DNA of 64,000 nucleotides from Paenibacillus sp. PAMC 26794. GTDB lineage: Bacteria > Bacillota > Bacilli > Paenibacillales > Paenibacillaceae. Below, one piece after another: positions 9,520 through 18,202 of this stretch. Below the pieces are notes generated by a model, which worked only from the letters and a program-made list of their open reading frames with translations, was not told the origin of the DNA and did not search any database. Numbering within the stretch: position 1 is the first letter of the stretch; each line of letters opens with the position of its first letter. The position numbers were made by a program, and so were the translations under genes. Where the stretch lies: assembly GCF_000316035.1 (NCBI RefSeq), contig NZ_ANHX01000017.1, positions 1-64,000 of the forward strand. Reading direction: 5' to 3'.

Positions 9520-9996
9520 TTATTCACTCTGAAGTCCGCTAAGCGGATCTTTCAGATTATTAATGTTGGTGATCAGTTCAGGAATGCCCGTCTTCTCCCA
9601 ATTTTCTATCGTAAAACCTTGCTTTGCAATTGTATTCTCGAAATTGTCTACAACTTCTGTTAATTGAGTATTGTAACTAACCAGATTCTCATGAATGCTC
9701 TCTCCTATTCCGGGAGCAGTCAACTGAGAAAATTCACTTGCTTCTGCTTGGATCAGATCGATTTTCTCCTGGATCTGCGTTGTAGTCTCCGGATTATTCA
9801 CCGCACCCGATGCGAGCTCTTGCAGATCAGCCCCGGCGTTTGATGCCTGTTCTATATAATCAGTAGCCCCACTAACATAATTTAAACTTTGATTGGCTTG
9901 TTCCACGACAGAACAGGCCGAAATCAAAAGAATACTTGATGCAATGAAGCCTGTCATCATTAATGTGTGCTTTCTTTTTCTTATAAACATGATCAT
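9520..9996 (-). CDS. Predicted small lipoprotein
   Basis: About 158 residues. A basic N-terminus (MIMFIRKRKH) precedes a hydrophobic stretch and a lipobox ending ISAC, so the mature protein should be lipid-anchored at Cys on the outer face of the membrane. The rest is hydrophilic and mostly helical (QEKIDLIQAEASEF and similar), resembling DUF6376-type lipoproteins of Bacillales. No enzymatic motif was recognised. Two ATG codons (9996 and 9990) follow AGGAGAAGGGGAG; either may be used. It is divergent from the BASS transporter gene, with only about 130 bp between them. Confidence 0.7.
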   Translation of the reverse strand: MIMFIRKRKHTLMMTGFIASSILLISACSVVEQANQSLNYVSGATDYIEQASNAGADLQELASGAVNNPETTTQIQEKIDLIQAEASEFSQLTAPGIGESIHENLVSYNTQLTEVVDNFENTIAKQGFTIENWEKTGIPELITNINNLKDPLSGLQSE

Positions 9997-10125
9997 CTCC
10001 CCTTCTCCTAATCGGAATCCTTGTTCCAAGTCCATGATACCTGTTCAGACTGCTTCATTGCAAATGGGTCTGCAGCCAACGTTATTAACATGTATAATAG
10101 TAAAATCACACGGTAAAGGGATGTC

Positions 10126-11100
10126 ATGATTATGCTTCAAGCCTTGAACCAACGCTTGAACCGCATCATGCCACTGATTACCCCAATCAGCATTATTATT
10201 GGCGTGTTATGCGGGAGTTTTCTTTCTTCTTATACCTTTTTATCTCCTTGGCTCTTTGCGTTCATGACGTTCGCTGGAAGCATCAGTCTTGGAATACGGG
10301 ATTTTGTAAACGTGCTGAAGAAGCCGTTCCCCCTATTTGTATGTCTGTTTATTTTACATTTGGCGATGCCTCTGATTGCTCTTGGTATGGGTCATCTGGT
10401 TTTCCCTACAGATGCGTACACCATAACAGGCCTGGTTCTGGCAGCTGTGATACCGACAGGAATAAGCAGCTTCATCTGGGTCAGTATCTATCGGGGCAAT
10501 ATCGCACTTACGCTATCCATCATCCTGATTGATACCATGCTTGCTCCTTTCGTAGTGCCCGGGGTGTTGTCCCTGTTAATCGGCACCAGTGTTACACTGG
10601 ACACGGTAGCCATGATGAGCAGTCTGTTCTGGATGATTGTTGTGCCATCCCTGCTCGGTATGCTTTTGAATGAGTGGACCAAAGGCGCCATTGTCCCGGT
10701 CTGGGGACCAAGGTTGAACCCGTTATCCAAATTGTTTATGGCATCTGTCGTTGCGATTAACGGATCTGTCGTTGCACCCTACTTGGCCGATTTCAACTGG
10801 AAATTAGCTGGTCTTGCGGTCATCATTATTTTCCTGGCATCATTCGGTTATGCACTTAGTTACTTCATCGCCCGATTGCTGGGCTGGAACGAGGCCGATC
10901 AGGTAGCCCTGGTGTTCAATGGGGGAATGCGTAATATCAGTGCTGGCGCAGTACTGGCTGTTTCTTATTTTCCGCCACCTGTTGCTGTCCCGGTTGTTCT
11001 AGGCATGGTATTCCAGCAGATGCTTGCTTCATTAACAGGTTATCTGCTCGGTCGTCGCTCTCAGCTTCTGCAAAAGTCGGATAAGACATCTGCGGCCTAA
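10126..11100 (+). CDS. Bile acid:sodium symporter (BASS)-family transporter
   Basis: A 324-residue membrane protein with about nine or ten hydrophobic helices. It matches the BASS family layout by the N-terminal FAGSISLGIRDF segment and the later FNGGMRNISAGAVLA segment, which in the family surrounds the sodium site and crossover region. Bacterial members move pantoate, alpha-keto acids or other organic anions with sodium. The substrate is unknown here. AAAGGG lies 5 bp before the ATG at 10126; a second ATG at 10132 is possible. A terminator follows at 11118-11147. Confidence 0.82.
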   Translation: MIMLQALNQRLNRIMPLITPISIIIGVLCGSFLSSYTFLSPWLFAFMTFAGSISLGIRDFVNVLKKPFPLFVCLFILHLAMPLIALGMGHLVFPTDAYTITGLVLAAVIPTGISSFIWVSIYRGNIALTLSIILIDTMLAPFVVPGVLSLLIGTSVTLDTVAMMSSLFWMIVVPSLLGMLLNEWTKGAIVPVWGPRLNPLSKLFMASVVAINGSVVAPYLADFNWKLAGLAVIIIFLASFGYALSYFIARLLGWNEADQVALVFNGGMRNISAGAVLAVSYFPPPVAVPVVLGMVFQQMLASLTGYLLGRRSQLLQKSDKTSAA

Positions 11101-11117
11101 CAAAATATTGGAATGTT

Positions 11118-11147
11118 AAAAAACGCCGACCTAATTGTCGGCGTTTT
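11118..11147. terminator. Terminator with AAAACGCCGAC stem
   Basis: A perfect 11-bp stem (AAAACGCCGAC paired with GTCGGCGTTTT) around a 6-nt loop lies between the convergent BASS transporter and aldo/keto reductase genes. Confidence 0.9.
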
Positions 11148-11220
11148 GCATTGAGTTGCTATTGTTACTATTATTGCTACGATACTGCTACGTTTCGTAA
11201 ACCTAGCAATCAGTTCCGGG

Positions 11221-12078
11221 CTACAAATCCACTTTCATATTGCCCAGCATCTTGGCAACTTCAGGATTATCAATCTTCATGAATAGACTTTCCTTGGTAT
11301 CCAGTGTGGAAATGGTTGCAATCTCTTCCGGGCTTAGTACAAAGTCGAAAATATCGAAGTTCTCGATAAGCCGCTCTTTGCGTACTGATTTTGGAATAAC
11401 AACAACATCCCGCTGCACGAGCCAGCGCAGTACAACCTGGGCGACGGATTTGTTATGTTTCTCGGCAATGGAAACCAAGACTTCGTTGCTGAACAAATTG
11501 TTGCGACCTTCGGCGAACGGGGACCATGACTGGTGCTGTATCCCCTGTTCTTTCATGAAAACAGCGCTGTCGACCTGCTGTTGAAACGGATGAGTTTCGA
11601 TCTGATTGATGACAGGCACAACTTCGTTGTGGACGATGAGGTCCATCAGGCGGTCAGGTAGGAAGTTACTGACACCGATAGCCCTGATCTTGCCCTCACG
11701 GTATAGTTCTTCCATCGCACGCCATGCGCCGTAGTAATCACCAAACGGCATGTGAATGAGGTACATATCCAGATAATCGAGCTGCAGCTTACTTAACGAT
11801 TTGGCAAACGCCCGCTTGGCACTTTCGTATCCTGCATCCTGAATCCAAAGCTTGGTCGTGATGAAAAGTTCTTCCCGCGCTATGCCACTGCGTTTAATTG
11901 CACGTCCAACCGCTTCTTCGTTTAGGTAACCGGCAGCGGTATCAATTAGGCGGTAACCGGCCTTCAGCGCCTCATATACCGTGTTCTCACATTCATCAGC
12001 ATCGGGAACCTGGTAGACACCAAAGCCAATAATCGGCATTTTCACTCCATTGTTCAAGGTTACAGTTTGCATATTCAA
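11221..12078 (-). CDS. Aldo/keto reductase
   Basis: A 285-residue TIM-barrel oxidoreductase. It shows the family signatures: [15 protein letters not shown] at the N-terminus, the catalytic Asp-Tyr region in [15 protein letters not shown], the Lys in FITTKLW, the His in [10 protein letters not shown], and the NADPH-phosphate-binding [17 protein letters not shown] near residue 230. It should reduce aldehydes or ketones with NADPH in the cytoplasm. Its promoter faces a MerR-type gene across a 19-bp-spacer promoter, so it is probably induced by whatever that regulator senses. The natural substrate is unknown. Confidence 0.9.
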   Translation of the reverse strand: MNMQTVTLNNGVKMPIIGFGVYQVPDADECENTVYEALKAGYRLIDTAAGYLNEEAVGRAIKRSGIAREELFITTKLWIQDAGYESAKRAFAKSLSKLQLDYLDMYLIHMPFGDYYGAWRAMEELYREGKIRAIGVSNFLPDRLMDLIVHNEVVPVINQIETHPFQQQVDSAVFMKEQGIQHQSWSPFAEGRNNLFSNEVLVSIAEKHNKSVAQVVLRWLVQRDVVVIPKSVRKERLIENFDIFDFVLSPEEIATISTLDTKESLFMKIDNPEVAKMLGNMKVDL

Positions 12079-12176
12079 TTCCTCCTATGGTTCAATTGTG
12101 AATCGCAAGTGGTCACGTATTCCTGAATTCAGCAACGAAGCGAGGATTCCACTTCCGGCCGACTTGCGTTACAATA

Positions 12177-12207
12177 ACCCTAGCTCCTTCGTCTTACACG
12201 AAGTCAA
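12177..12207 (-). promoter_or_regulatory. MerR-type operator/promoter of the aldo/keto reductase gene
   Basis: On the minus strand a TTGACT -35 (12202-12207) and a TAGGGT -10 (12177-12182) are separated by 19 bp, longer than the usual 17 and typical of promoters that MerR proteins activate by untwisting DNA. The spacer holds the inverted repeat CTTCGT-N5-ACGAAG (12187-12203). Confidence 0.75.
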
Positions 12208-12243
12208 GCGGTCTCCAAAATTTTTTTAGAAGGAGGAGTACAT

Positions 12244-12762
12244 ATGTATACTGTCCAGGATGCTGCCCAGCTTACGGGACTCACAGAGCACGCTGTTCGC
12301 TTTTACACGGATAAAGGCTTGGTTCCGAGCATTCAACGCAATAAAAATAATATTCGGGTGTTTGATGAAGAATCCATCAATTGGCTACATGGCGTCAAAT
12401 GCCTCAAGCAGACAGGTTTACCGATTGAAAATATTAAAACATACGTCGATCTCTGCCTCGAAGGTGATTCAACCGTTTCGCAGCGATTCGCACTTATGAT
12501 GGAGTATAAGGAAGCGGCGCTGATTCAGCTTGAAGAGGCCAAGAGCCGCGTAGCCCATTTGGAAGAGAAAGCACGTCAATATCAGGCCATTTTGGAGCAG
12601 CGCATCCCGGATATGACCAACCCGGTCAATTGGGAAACCAAGCGTGACGAAGAAGGGAGTTGTCCTGCATCCCGTTTAAAAAGTCGCAGTCTTCCTGAAG
12701 CTGAGGTTTCGGCTCAGTGCCCAGTAGCTGCTATGAAGCAGCAAACTAGCATAGTATCTTAA
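12244..12762 (+). CDS. MerR-family transcriptional regulator
   Basis: A 172-residue regulator. Residues 1-70 are a MerR winged helix (YTVQDAAQLTGLTEHAVRFY, then the wing and IRVFDEESINWL). A long coiled-coil dimerisation helix follows at about residues 75-120 (MMEYKEAALIQLEEAK...). The C-terminal tail has two cysteines (GSCPASR and SAQCPVA) that could sense thiol-reactive compounds, but this is inference. AGAAGGAGGA lies just before the ATG. Divergent placement and the operator in between make the aldo/keto reductase its likely target. Confidence 0.88.
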   Translation: MYTVQDAAQLTGLTEHAVRFYTDKGLVPSIQRNKNNIRVFDEESINWLHGVKCLKQTGLPIENIKTYVDLCLEGDSTVSQRFALMMEYKEAALIQLEEAKSRVAHLEEKARQYQAILEQRIPDMTNPVNWETKRDEEGSCPASRLKSRSLPEAEVSAQCPVAAMKQQTSIVS

Positions 12763-12841
12763 ACTTCACATGATATAGCTCACGTATGTTCTAAACATAT
12801 AGGCTATTTGTTACATTATGTATATCTAAATGAGCCTGAGT

Positions 12842-12871
12842 AAAAAACGCCGACAACATAGTCGGCGTTTT
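12842..12871 (+). terminator. Terminator with AAAACGCCGAC stem
   Basis: The same 11-bp stem as the hairpin at 11118-11147, with a different 6-nt loop (AACATA), placed about 80 bp after the MerR gene. Confidence 0.85.
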
Positions 12872-12943
12872 ACGCCAATACAACCCTCTACTGGAATCTC
12901 TTTAATCTATTCCTGCCCATTTTCTGGTCCCTGTTCACAATAC

Positions 12944-12973
12944 AAAAAAAACCATCAACAAGTGATGGTTTTT
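12944..12973 (-). terminator. Terminator of asd
   Basis: AAAAACCATCA paired with TGATGGTTTTT around a 5-nt loop, 48 bp after the asd stop codon on the minus strand. Confidence 0.85.
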
Positions 12974-13020
12974 CATGAAATATCCTGTTCAGAAATCTGC
13001 TGCTCATGATGCCTTTACAC

Positions 13021-14106
13021 TTATTTCGGTTGAATGTATCCTTCAGCTTTGAGTAGTTCCGCGATCAGAACCGCACCACCTGCCGCTCCGCGGAGCGTGT
13101 TGTGGGACAATCCAACGAATTTGTAATCATAGAGTGAGTCTTCGCGCAGTCGGCCTGTGGATACACCCATTCCGCGTTCGATATCACGATCCAGTTTTGT
13201 CTGTGGTCTGTTCTCTTCTTCAAAATACGTAATGAATTGTTTTGGTGCACTTGGCAGAGCCAGTTCCTGCGGACGACCTTTGAACTGCAACCAACGCTCC
13301 AAAATTTCGTCTTTACTTGGTTTTTTCTCGAAGTTTACAAACACGGTCGCCAGATGTCCATCCGTTACTGGAACACGAATACATTGTGTTGTAATTAATG
13401 GAGCCGATGCTTTGACGATCTCATTATTTTCGATGCTACCCCAGATCCGCAGTGGTTCCTGCTCACTCTTCTCTTCTTCGCCACCGATGTATGGAATGAC
13501 ATTATCAAGCATATCAGGCCAGTCCGTAAAGTTTTTACCTGCTCCGGAGATTGCTTGATACGTGGAAGCAACAACCTGAGTCGGGTTGAACTCACGCAAG
13601 GCGTGCAGTGCAGGCACATAGCTCTGAATCGAGCAGTTTGGTTTTACAGCAATAAATCCGGTTTTTGTACCCAGACGTTTGCGTTGAGCTTCAATCACGT
13701 CCAGATGTCCCGGGTTAATCTCAGGGATTACCATTGGTACATCTGCTGTCCAGCGGTGAGCTGAGTTGTTGGACACGACAGGTGTGCCTGTTCTAGCGTA
13801 AGCTTCTTCGAGCGCTTGAATTTCATTCTTTTTCATATCAACGGCGCAGAAAATAAAATCAACCTGGCTGGCAAAAGCCTCAACCTGGGAAGCATCCTGA
13901 ACAACGATTTTCTTCACAGCTTCCGGAATAGGAACTGCGAGTTTCCATCTGCCTTGTACGGATTCTTCATATGTTTTACCTGCCGAATTGGCGCTTGCAG
14001 AAATAGCTGTTACTTCAAACCATGGATGTTGATCAAGCAGGTCCACAAAACGCTGACCCACCATTCCCGTTCCTCCGACGATACCAACTTTCAATTTTGC
14101 TGACAT
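13021..14106 (-). CDS. asd: Aspartate-semialdehyde dehydrogenase
   Basis: A 361-residue cytoplasmic enzyme that reduces L-aspartyl-4-phosphate to aspartate semialdehyde with NADPH, the branch point to lysine/diaminopimelate, threonine and methionine. Seen: the NADP site GIVGGTGMVGQRFVDLL at the N-terminus, the catalytic cysteine in VKPNCSIQSYVPAL near residue 155, and the active-site His/Arg region CIRVPVTDGHLA. The length and the PNCSIQ motif fit the archaeal/fungal-type subgroup rather than the common ~330-residue bacterial form. Expression is preceded by a T-box leader (14225-14545), so it should respond to an uncharged tRNA. Confidence 0.93.
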   Translation of the reverse strand: MSAKLKVGIVGGTGMVGQRFVDLLDQHPWFEVTAISASANSAGKTYEESVQGRWKLAVPIPEAVKKIVVQDASQVEAFASQVDFIFCAVDMKKNEIQALEEAYARTGTPVVSNNSAHRWTADVPMVIPEINPGHLDVIEAQRKRLGTKTGFIAVKPNCSIQSYVPALHALREFNPTQVVASTYQAISGAGKNFTDWPDMLDNVIPYIGGEEEKSEQEPLRIWGSIENNEIVKASAPLITTQCIRVPVTDGHLATVFVNFEKKPSKDEILERWLQFKGRPQELALPSAPKQFITYFEEENRPQTKLDRDIERGMGVSTGRLREDSLYDYKFVGLSHNTLRGAAGGAVLIAELLKAEGYIQPK

Positions 14107-14224
14107 TCAATCATCATTTCCTTTCGGTTTAAGTGATTCTTCTCTTCAAATCAATTTCATAACTCACTAAAACGTATTATGAAATTGACTTCCTAATTAA
14201 CACTATTCAGGCAATTCCAAAGCG

Positions 14225-14545
14225 TGTAGTCGCACCCCGGAAAAACCAAAAAATCCCATCCCCAAGACAATAGTCTCAGGGACGAGATTGAACTCTCGTG
14301 GTACCACCCAGATTCGCCAATATGTCACCATATCCGCCTCTTCAAGTAAAGGTTTACAACCATGTTGCTAGCTGTAGACCGTTCATACTCTAGCTCTGTA
14401 ACAGGAGCTCCTGTCACACCATCCCTTAATGCTAAGTTCCGATGTGCTGCTCTGAGTCTTTATTCAATAAAAAGTTCTTTACTCCTTTTCAGCTACCGGA
14501 GCTCTCTTTGAAAGAATGATTTTTATCTACTCGTCTCTTCGTCGC
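14225..14545 (-). promoter_or_regulatory. T-box riboswitch leader of asd
   Basis: On the minus strand, the conserved T-box sequence TGGGTGGTACCACGAG lies at 14295-14310, followed by a terminator stem (TCCCtgAGAC paired with GTCTtgGGGA) and a T6 run near 14250. The 5' end has a GACGAAGAGACGAGTA segment typical of the base of Stem I, and an AGAGAGCTCCGG segment follows. The amino acid specificity could not be fixed by hand: the likely right side of the specifier loop reads GAATAAAGACTC, which offers Lys (AAA/AAG) or Thr (ACT) codons. Confidence 0.88.
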
Positions 14546-14627
14546 ATTTGATATTGCGATTATAATATCAAAATTACGGTGATGAAGTAAACACATTTTT
14601 TAAAATTTGCTGCTAATGGCTATTTTC

Positions 14628-15473
14628 TTACTGCTTTTTGGCAACCATCGCATACGTTCCCAGTGGACTCCCGGGCCCCGAGGCATGACGTGTTCTAAGT
14701 AATTTCAATTCGGAAAGAAGAAGTGTTTTTACTTTGTCCGGGATCGGAAGCAGTTTCAGTTCCACAGGTGCTTCTGCCAGTGTCATTTCGGTTTCCCAGC
14801 GACCGTCCTGCAGCTCAGGAGAATGGATCGAAGTCTCTTCCTTAATCGTCCAGCCTGCCGCAGCGACAAGCTCTTGGATGTCCTCCGGTGTAAAAAGCGT
14901 GCGCACATTGGAGAAGCTGTTCTCCTTGTAACATTCGACCTGGGACTGAATCAGAACGGATAACCAGTGCGAGAGCTGGCTCACATCTGTAACTCGTGCA
15001 TCCCATTCGGCAAAACATAACTGATGTCCCCACGTCCTAACCTTGCTAAGAATATGGGCGAGCTCGTCAAACGATTTCAAGTACCATGAACAATGGGATA
15101 GTACGATAACATCAAACTCATTCTCGGCGAATTGAGCCTGATCACTTAGAATGTCAAAATCATAATCCATTCGAATTCGATCACCCAGTGGAGATCTCCG
15201 CAGCTTGGCTGCCGCTTCGCCTACGGTCAGCGGTGCACCATAATCCTCTGGTGCAATATCTACACCATGAACGTACCCGTGCTCCCCCACCAGATGTGCA
15301 AGCACGGCCGTTGTATCTCCCTGACCACACCCGATTTCCAGAACCCGGCTGCCTTCCTGTATTCCCCAAAAGAGTCCCAGTTTCATCCGATGCTCGGTTT
15401 GAATGTACTGAATGACGGCGTTGTCCTCCACGTCCATATACTGAATAAGGTCCCTGATGATAGACTCATTCAT
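14628..15473 (-). CDS. Class I SAM-dependent methyltransferase
   Basis: A 281-residue protein with the Rossmann-fold SAM-binding motif VLEIGCGQGDTTAVLA (residues ~40-55), an acidic motif II (HGVDIAPEDYGAP) and the motif DVIVLSHCSWYL near residue 125. The acceptor substrate is not apparent. It stands between the T-box leader and the galU gene on the same strand, but more than 140 bp separates it from galU, so it is probably its own unit. GAGG lies 4 bp upstream, with a further GAGGAG a little earlier. Confidence 0.85.
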   Translation of the reverse strand: MNESIIRDLIQYMDVEDNAVIQYIQTEHRMKLGLFWGIQEGSRVLEIGCGQGDTTAVLAHLVGEHGYVHGVDIAPEDYGAPLTVGEAAAKLRRSPLGDRIRMDYDFDILSDQAQFAENEFDVIVLSHCSWYLKSFDELAHILSKVRTWGHQLCFAEWDARVTDVSQLSHWLSVLIQSQVECYKENSFSNVRTLFTPEDIQELVAAAGWTIKEETSIHSPELQDGRWETEMTLAEAPVELKLLPIPDKVKTLLLSELKLLRTRHASGPGSPLGTYAMVAKKQ

Positions 15474-15622
15474 GATTCCTCACTCCTCAAAGAGCAACTT
15501 GAACTTCTTACTTATTGTAGCGTTACAGGAAGTATTGTACAATGCCAGAGTCTATGACAGGACCATGGCACGAAGGAGACCCCGTCCTACAGCAGATCTA
15601 AACCTCTGCTACATATCAATCC

Positions 15623-16495
15623 CTATGCCCACTGGGTTGCAAGCTTCTGAAGATAGGGTGTCAGCATGGGCTGTAATTCCTTGCGCATCAGTCCGATCTC
15701 CAAGATCGCCTGAATATATCCGAATTGATCACCAATATCGTAGCGGCGTCCCTCCAGTTCAAGGGCCAACAGTTCCTCCACCTGACTTACTTCTTTCAAG
15801 GCATCCGTTAACTGATATTCCCCTCCAGCCCCTCTCTCGATCTGATCCAGGATTGGAAAGATGGAAGGTTTCAGAATGTATCGTCCCATTACAGCTGTTC
15901 GGGATGGTGCTTCTGCAAGGGATGGTTTTTCGACCAGATTGGTGACCCGGTGAACCCGGTCCTCTGCACCATTCGAATCAATAATGCCATATTTGCTCAC
16001 ATTTTCCGCGTCTACCTGACGAACACCAATGATCTGTTTGCCTGTCTTTTCATAGAGATGGACCATCTGTGCAAGTGCAGGTGGATCAGACACCATTATG
16101 TCATCTCCTAGCAGTACAGCGAAGGCATCATCTCCTACAAATTGCCGTGCACACCCAATGGCATGCCCCAGTCCAAGCGGTTCTTTTTGACGAATAAAAT
16201 GAATATTTGCCATCTCGCTGATGGCCTGCACCTCTTCCAGTAAAGACTGTTTGCCCTTGGCATATAAAGAGTGTTCAAGTTCAACCGATTTATCAAAATG
16301 GTCCTCTATGGATTTTTTGTTGCGTCCGGTCACAATGAGAATATTCTCAATACCTGATTGTACTGCTTCTTCAACAATGTATTGGATAGCCGGTTTATCC
16401 ACGATCGGTAACATCTCTTTAGGTTGTGCTTTCGTCGCTGGCAGAAAACGGGTTCCGAGACCCGCTGCCGGAATAACTGCTTTTTTAATTCGCAT
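15623..16495 (-). CDS. galU: UTP-glucose-1-phosphate uridylyltransferase
   Basis: About 290 residues. It makes UDP-glucose from UTP and glucose-1-phosphate, the donor for glycolipid anchors, teichoic acid glucosylation and galactose metabolism. Seen: the nucleotidyltransferase signature KAVIPAAGLGTRFLPATKAQPKEMLPI (start of the protein), IQYIVEEAVQSGI, FAVLLGDDIM with the metal-binding Asp, and the C-terminal YDIGDQFGYIQAILEIGL. The start at 16495 was chosen because the family begins close to this Lys-Lys-Ala-Val-Ile; AAAGGAG lies about 11 bp upstream. It is the last gene of the ykcB-ykcC-gtrA-galU series, which suggests UDP-glucose supply for envelope glycosylation. Confidence 0.93.
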   Translation of the reverse strand: MRIKKAVIPAAGLGTRFLPATKAQPKEMLPIVDKPAIQYIVEEAVQSGIENILIVTGRNKKSIEDHFDKSVELEHSLYAKGKQSLLEEVQAISEMANIHFIRQKEPLGLGHAIGCARQFVGDDAFAVLLGDDIMVSDPPALAQMVHLYEKTGKQIIGVRQVDAENVSKYGIIDSNGAEDRVHRVTNLVEKPSLAEAPSRTAVMGRYILKPSIFPILDQIERGAGGEYQLTDALKEVSQVEELLALELEGRRYDIGDQFGYIQAILEIGLMRKELQPMLTPYLQKLATQWA

Positions 16496-16552
16496 ATCAT
16501 CATACACTCCTTTCATTTGCTTCTTATAACCAATATTGCACACTGTGGGCAG

Positions 16553-16945
16553 CTAAGTAGCGATACGAAACACCCAATATCTGCTGGCCATATAGTTCAG
16601 AACCATCCCCATCAAGGTCGCCAGGATCTTGCTCATCACGAGACTCCAACCCAGCATATGGTGCAAAGTCATCAGAATGAGGGCGGATAACGCGAGAACG
16701 ATGAGATTGGTGATTAGAAAACGAATAAGTTTCGCTCTATCGCCGTCGCCTCGTGCCGCATCTCGAAAAGTCCACCTGCCGTTCAGCCAATAACTGTTCG
16801 CAACGCCGCAGCTGTACGAGATTACTTGAGCAATTAGAACCGGTACACCGACCACTGCAAGCAAAGCAAACACCACCGCATCCACTGCCGTATTCGCAAC
16901 ACCCACAATACCGAACTTGAAGAGTGTCACCAGACGCTTAGTCAT
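16553..16945 (-). CDS. GtrA-family membrane protein
   Basis: About 130 residues with four hydrophobic helices (FGIVGVANTAVDAVVFALL, VPVLIAQVISYSCGVANSYWL, a helix at ITNLIVLALSALILM, and a last one at ILATLMGMVLNYMASRYWVF). The NSYWLNGRWTF and YMASRYWVF segments are typical of GtrA/DPMS-like proteins, which help translocate undecaprenyl-phosphate-linked sugars. The start overlaps the end of the ykcC-like gene by 8 bp, implying translational coupling. It probably flips the polyprenyl-phosphate sugar made by the YkcC-like enzyme for use by the YkcB-like transferase. Confidence 0.88.
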   Translation of the reverse strand: MTKRLVTLFKFGIVGVANTAVDAVVFALLAVVGVPVLIAQVISYSCGVANSYWLNGRWTFRDAARGDGDRAKLIRFLITNLIVLALSALILMTLHHMLGWSLVMSKILATLMGMVLNYMASRYWVFRIAT

Positions 16946-17924
16946 GATGAGCAACTCGGGTTGTCAATCGGGATTGCGCTTGCTGGCCCTCGGCCTGAAC
17001 CACATCTCTCACAATGTATAGCGGACGTGCCTTGGTCTCATCATAGATACGGCCAACGTACTCGCCCAGAATGCCCAGCATGATCAGGATGAATCCGTTA
17101 AACATTAGCATGATACTCACAATGGATGGCCATCCTTTAATCGTTGAATCCGTAAATATGGCCGAAACAATAACCGTTAACATATAGATGAATCCGCCAA
17201 CCGACAGGATCGCACCTACATAACCTGCAAGCTTGAGCGGTTTATACGAAAATGAAGTAATGCCATCCAGGCTCAGTTTCAGCATGCGTTTCAGCGGATA
17301 TTTTGTTTCGCCTGCCAGACGTTCATCACGTTCGTATTCAATGGCAGTCTGACGGAATCCGACCCAACTGACCAGCCCGCGCACGAATCGGTTTTTCTCC
17401 GGAAGACGTTTCATCTCATCACATACTTTGCGGTCAATCAGGCGAAAATCTCCGGTGTCTACCGGGATATCCGTATCCGTTGAGGCACGAAGGACACGAT
17501 AGAACAGACTTGCCGACCATTTCTTGAAGCGAGTTTCCCCACTTCGTCTGGTGCGACGTGCATATACGACTTCATAGCCCTCTTTCCATTTGGCGATCAT
17601 ATCCAATATCAGTTCGGGAGGGTCCTGCAGATCCGCATCAATAATAACCACCGCATCCCCCACTGCATAATCCATGCCCGCTGTTATCGCAATCTGATGT
17701 CCGAAGTTACGGGCAAAATCAATCAGTTTCACACTCTCGTCCCAACGGGCGTAATCACGGATCATCTGTGCACTTCGATCCACGCTGCCATCATTGACGA
17801 ATAGCAGTTCATAGCTCTCTCCTGTGCTGCCCATGACCTTCTTCAGACGCCGATAAGTCTCCTCGATCACCGCTTCCTCGTTATACATGGGAATAATAAT
17901 GCTGTATCGGTACGCGTGAGCCAT
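16938..17924 (-). CDS. ykcC: Polyprenyl-phosphate glycosyltransferase (GT2, YkcC/GtrB-like)
   Basis: About 328 residues. It should load a sugar from a nucleotide donor onto undecaprenyl phosphate at the cytoplasmic face. The GT2 domain shows YSIIIPMYNEE, the donor-binding FVNDGSVDRS and the catalytic DADLQDPPELI motif. Two C-terminal transmembrane helices follow (LAGYVGAILSVGGFIYML and IMLMFNGFILIMLGILGEYVGRIYDE). The start at 17924 has a GGGAGG site 8 bp upstream. It overlaps the gtrA-like gene, and is separated from the ykcB-like gene by a repeat element. The symbol follows the B. subtilis homologue by resemblance; the sugar is not known. Confidence 0.88.
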   Translation of the reverse strand: MAHAYRYSIIIPMYNEEAVIEETYRRLKKVMGSTGESYELLFVNDGSVDRSAQMIRDYARWDESVKLIDFARNFGHQIAITAGMDYAVGDAVVIIDADLQDPPELILDMIAKWKEGYEVVYARRTRRSGETRFKKWSASLFYRVLRASTDTDIPVDTGDFRLIDRKVCDEMKRLPEKNRFVRGLVSWVGFRQTAIEYERDERLAGETKYPLKRMLKLSLDGITSFSYKPLKLAGYVGAILSVGGFIYMLTVIVSAIFTDSTIKGWPSIVSIMLMFNGFILIMLGILGEYVGRIYDETKARPLYIVRDVVQAEGQQAQSRLTTRVAHHD

Positions 17925-17970
17925 GTTCGTTCCCTCCCTTTTCCAATGGACTTCGTTCGAGATTTTCATT

Positions 17971-18202
17971 CTATACAAATTGAACTAAAGAATATTTACA
18001 CTGCACACTTCGATGACAGAACAACCTTCCAATCGCTGTTATCCCCAGATTTTTTTGATTCCTTTTATAAAGGGAAAATCCGGAGATAGCGTATGCTTCC
18101 GATGTAGCTTTCTTTCAGAAAGCTTTTAGGCGAACGCTTCGCTTTTTCAGGTTTTTTCTGTCCTCTCCGTTATCGTGTAAATGATAAGTTCAATTTATAT
18201 AG
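17971..18202 (-). repeat. Miniature inverted-repeat element, copy A (232 bp)
   Basis: The ends are CTATACAAATTGAACTAA and the complement of CTATATAAATTGAACTTA, an 18-bp terminal inverted repeat with two mismatches. Read on the minus strand, the interior (ACGGAGAGGACAGAAAAAA, AAGCGAAGCGTTCGCC, ATCTGGGGATAACAGCGATTG) matches copy B at 36758-36946; copy A has an extra ~30 bp in the middle (AAAGCTTTCTGAAAGAAAGC segment). It has no open reading frame and begins right next to the ykcB-like stop codon. Confidence 0.8.

Noticed and set aside
15586..15612. Hairpin AGCAGA/TCTGCT after galU as a terminator
   Set aside because: Short stem and no T-run on the minus strand.
15457..15945. 162-residue plus-strand frame
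   Set aside because: Antisense to galU, no ribosome site and no domain signature.
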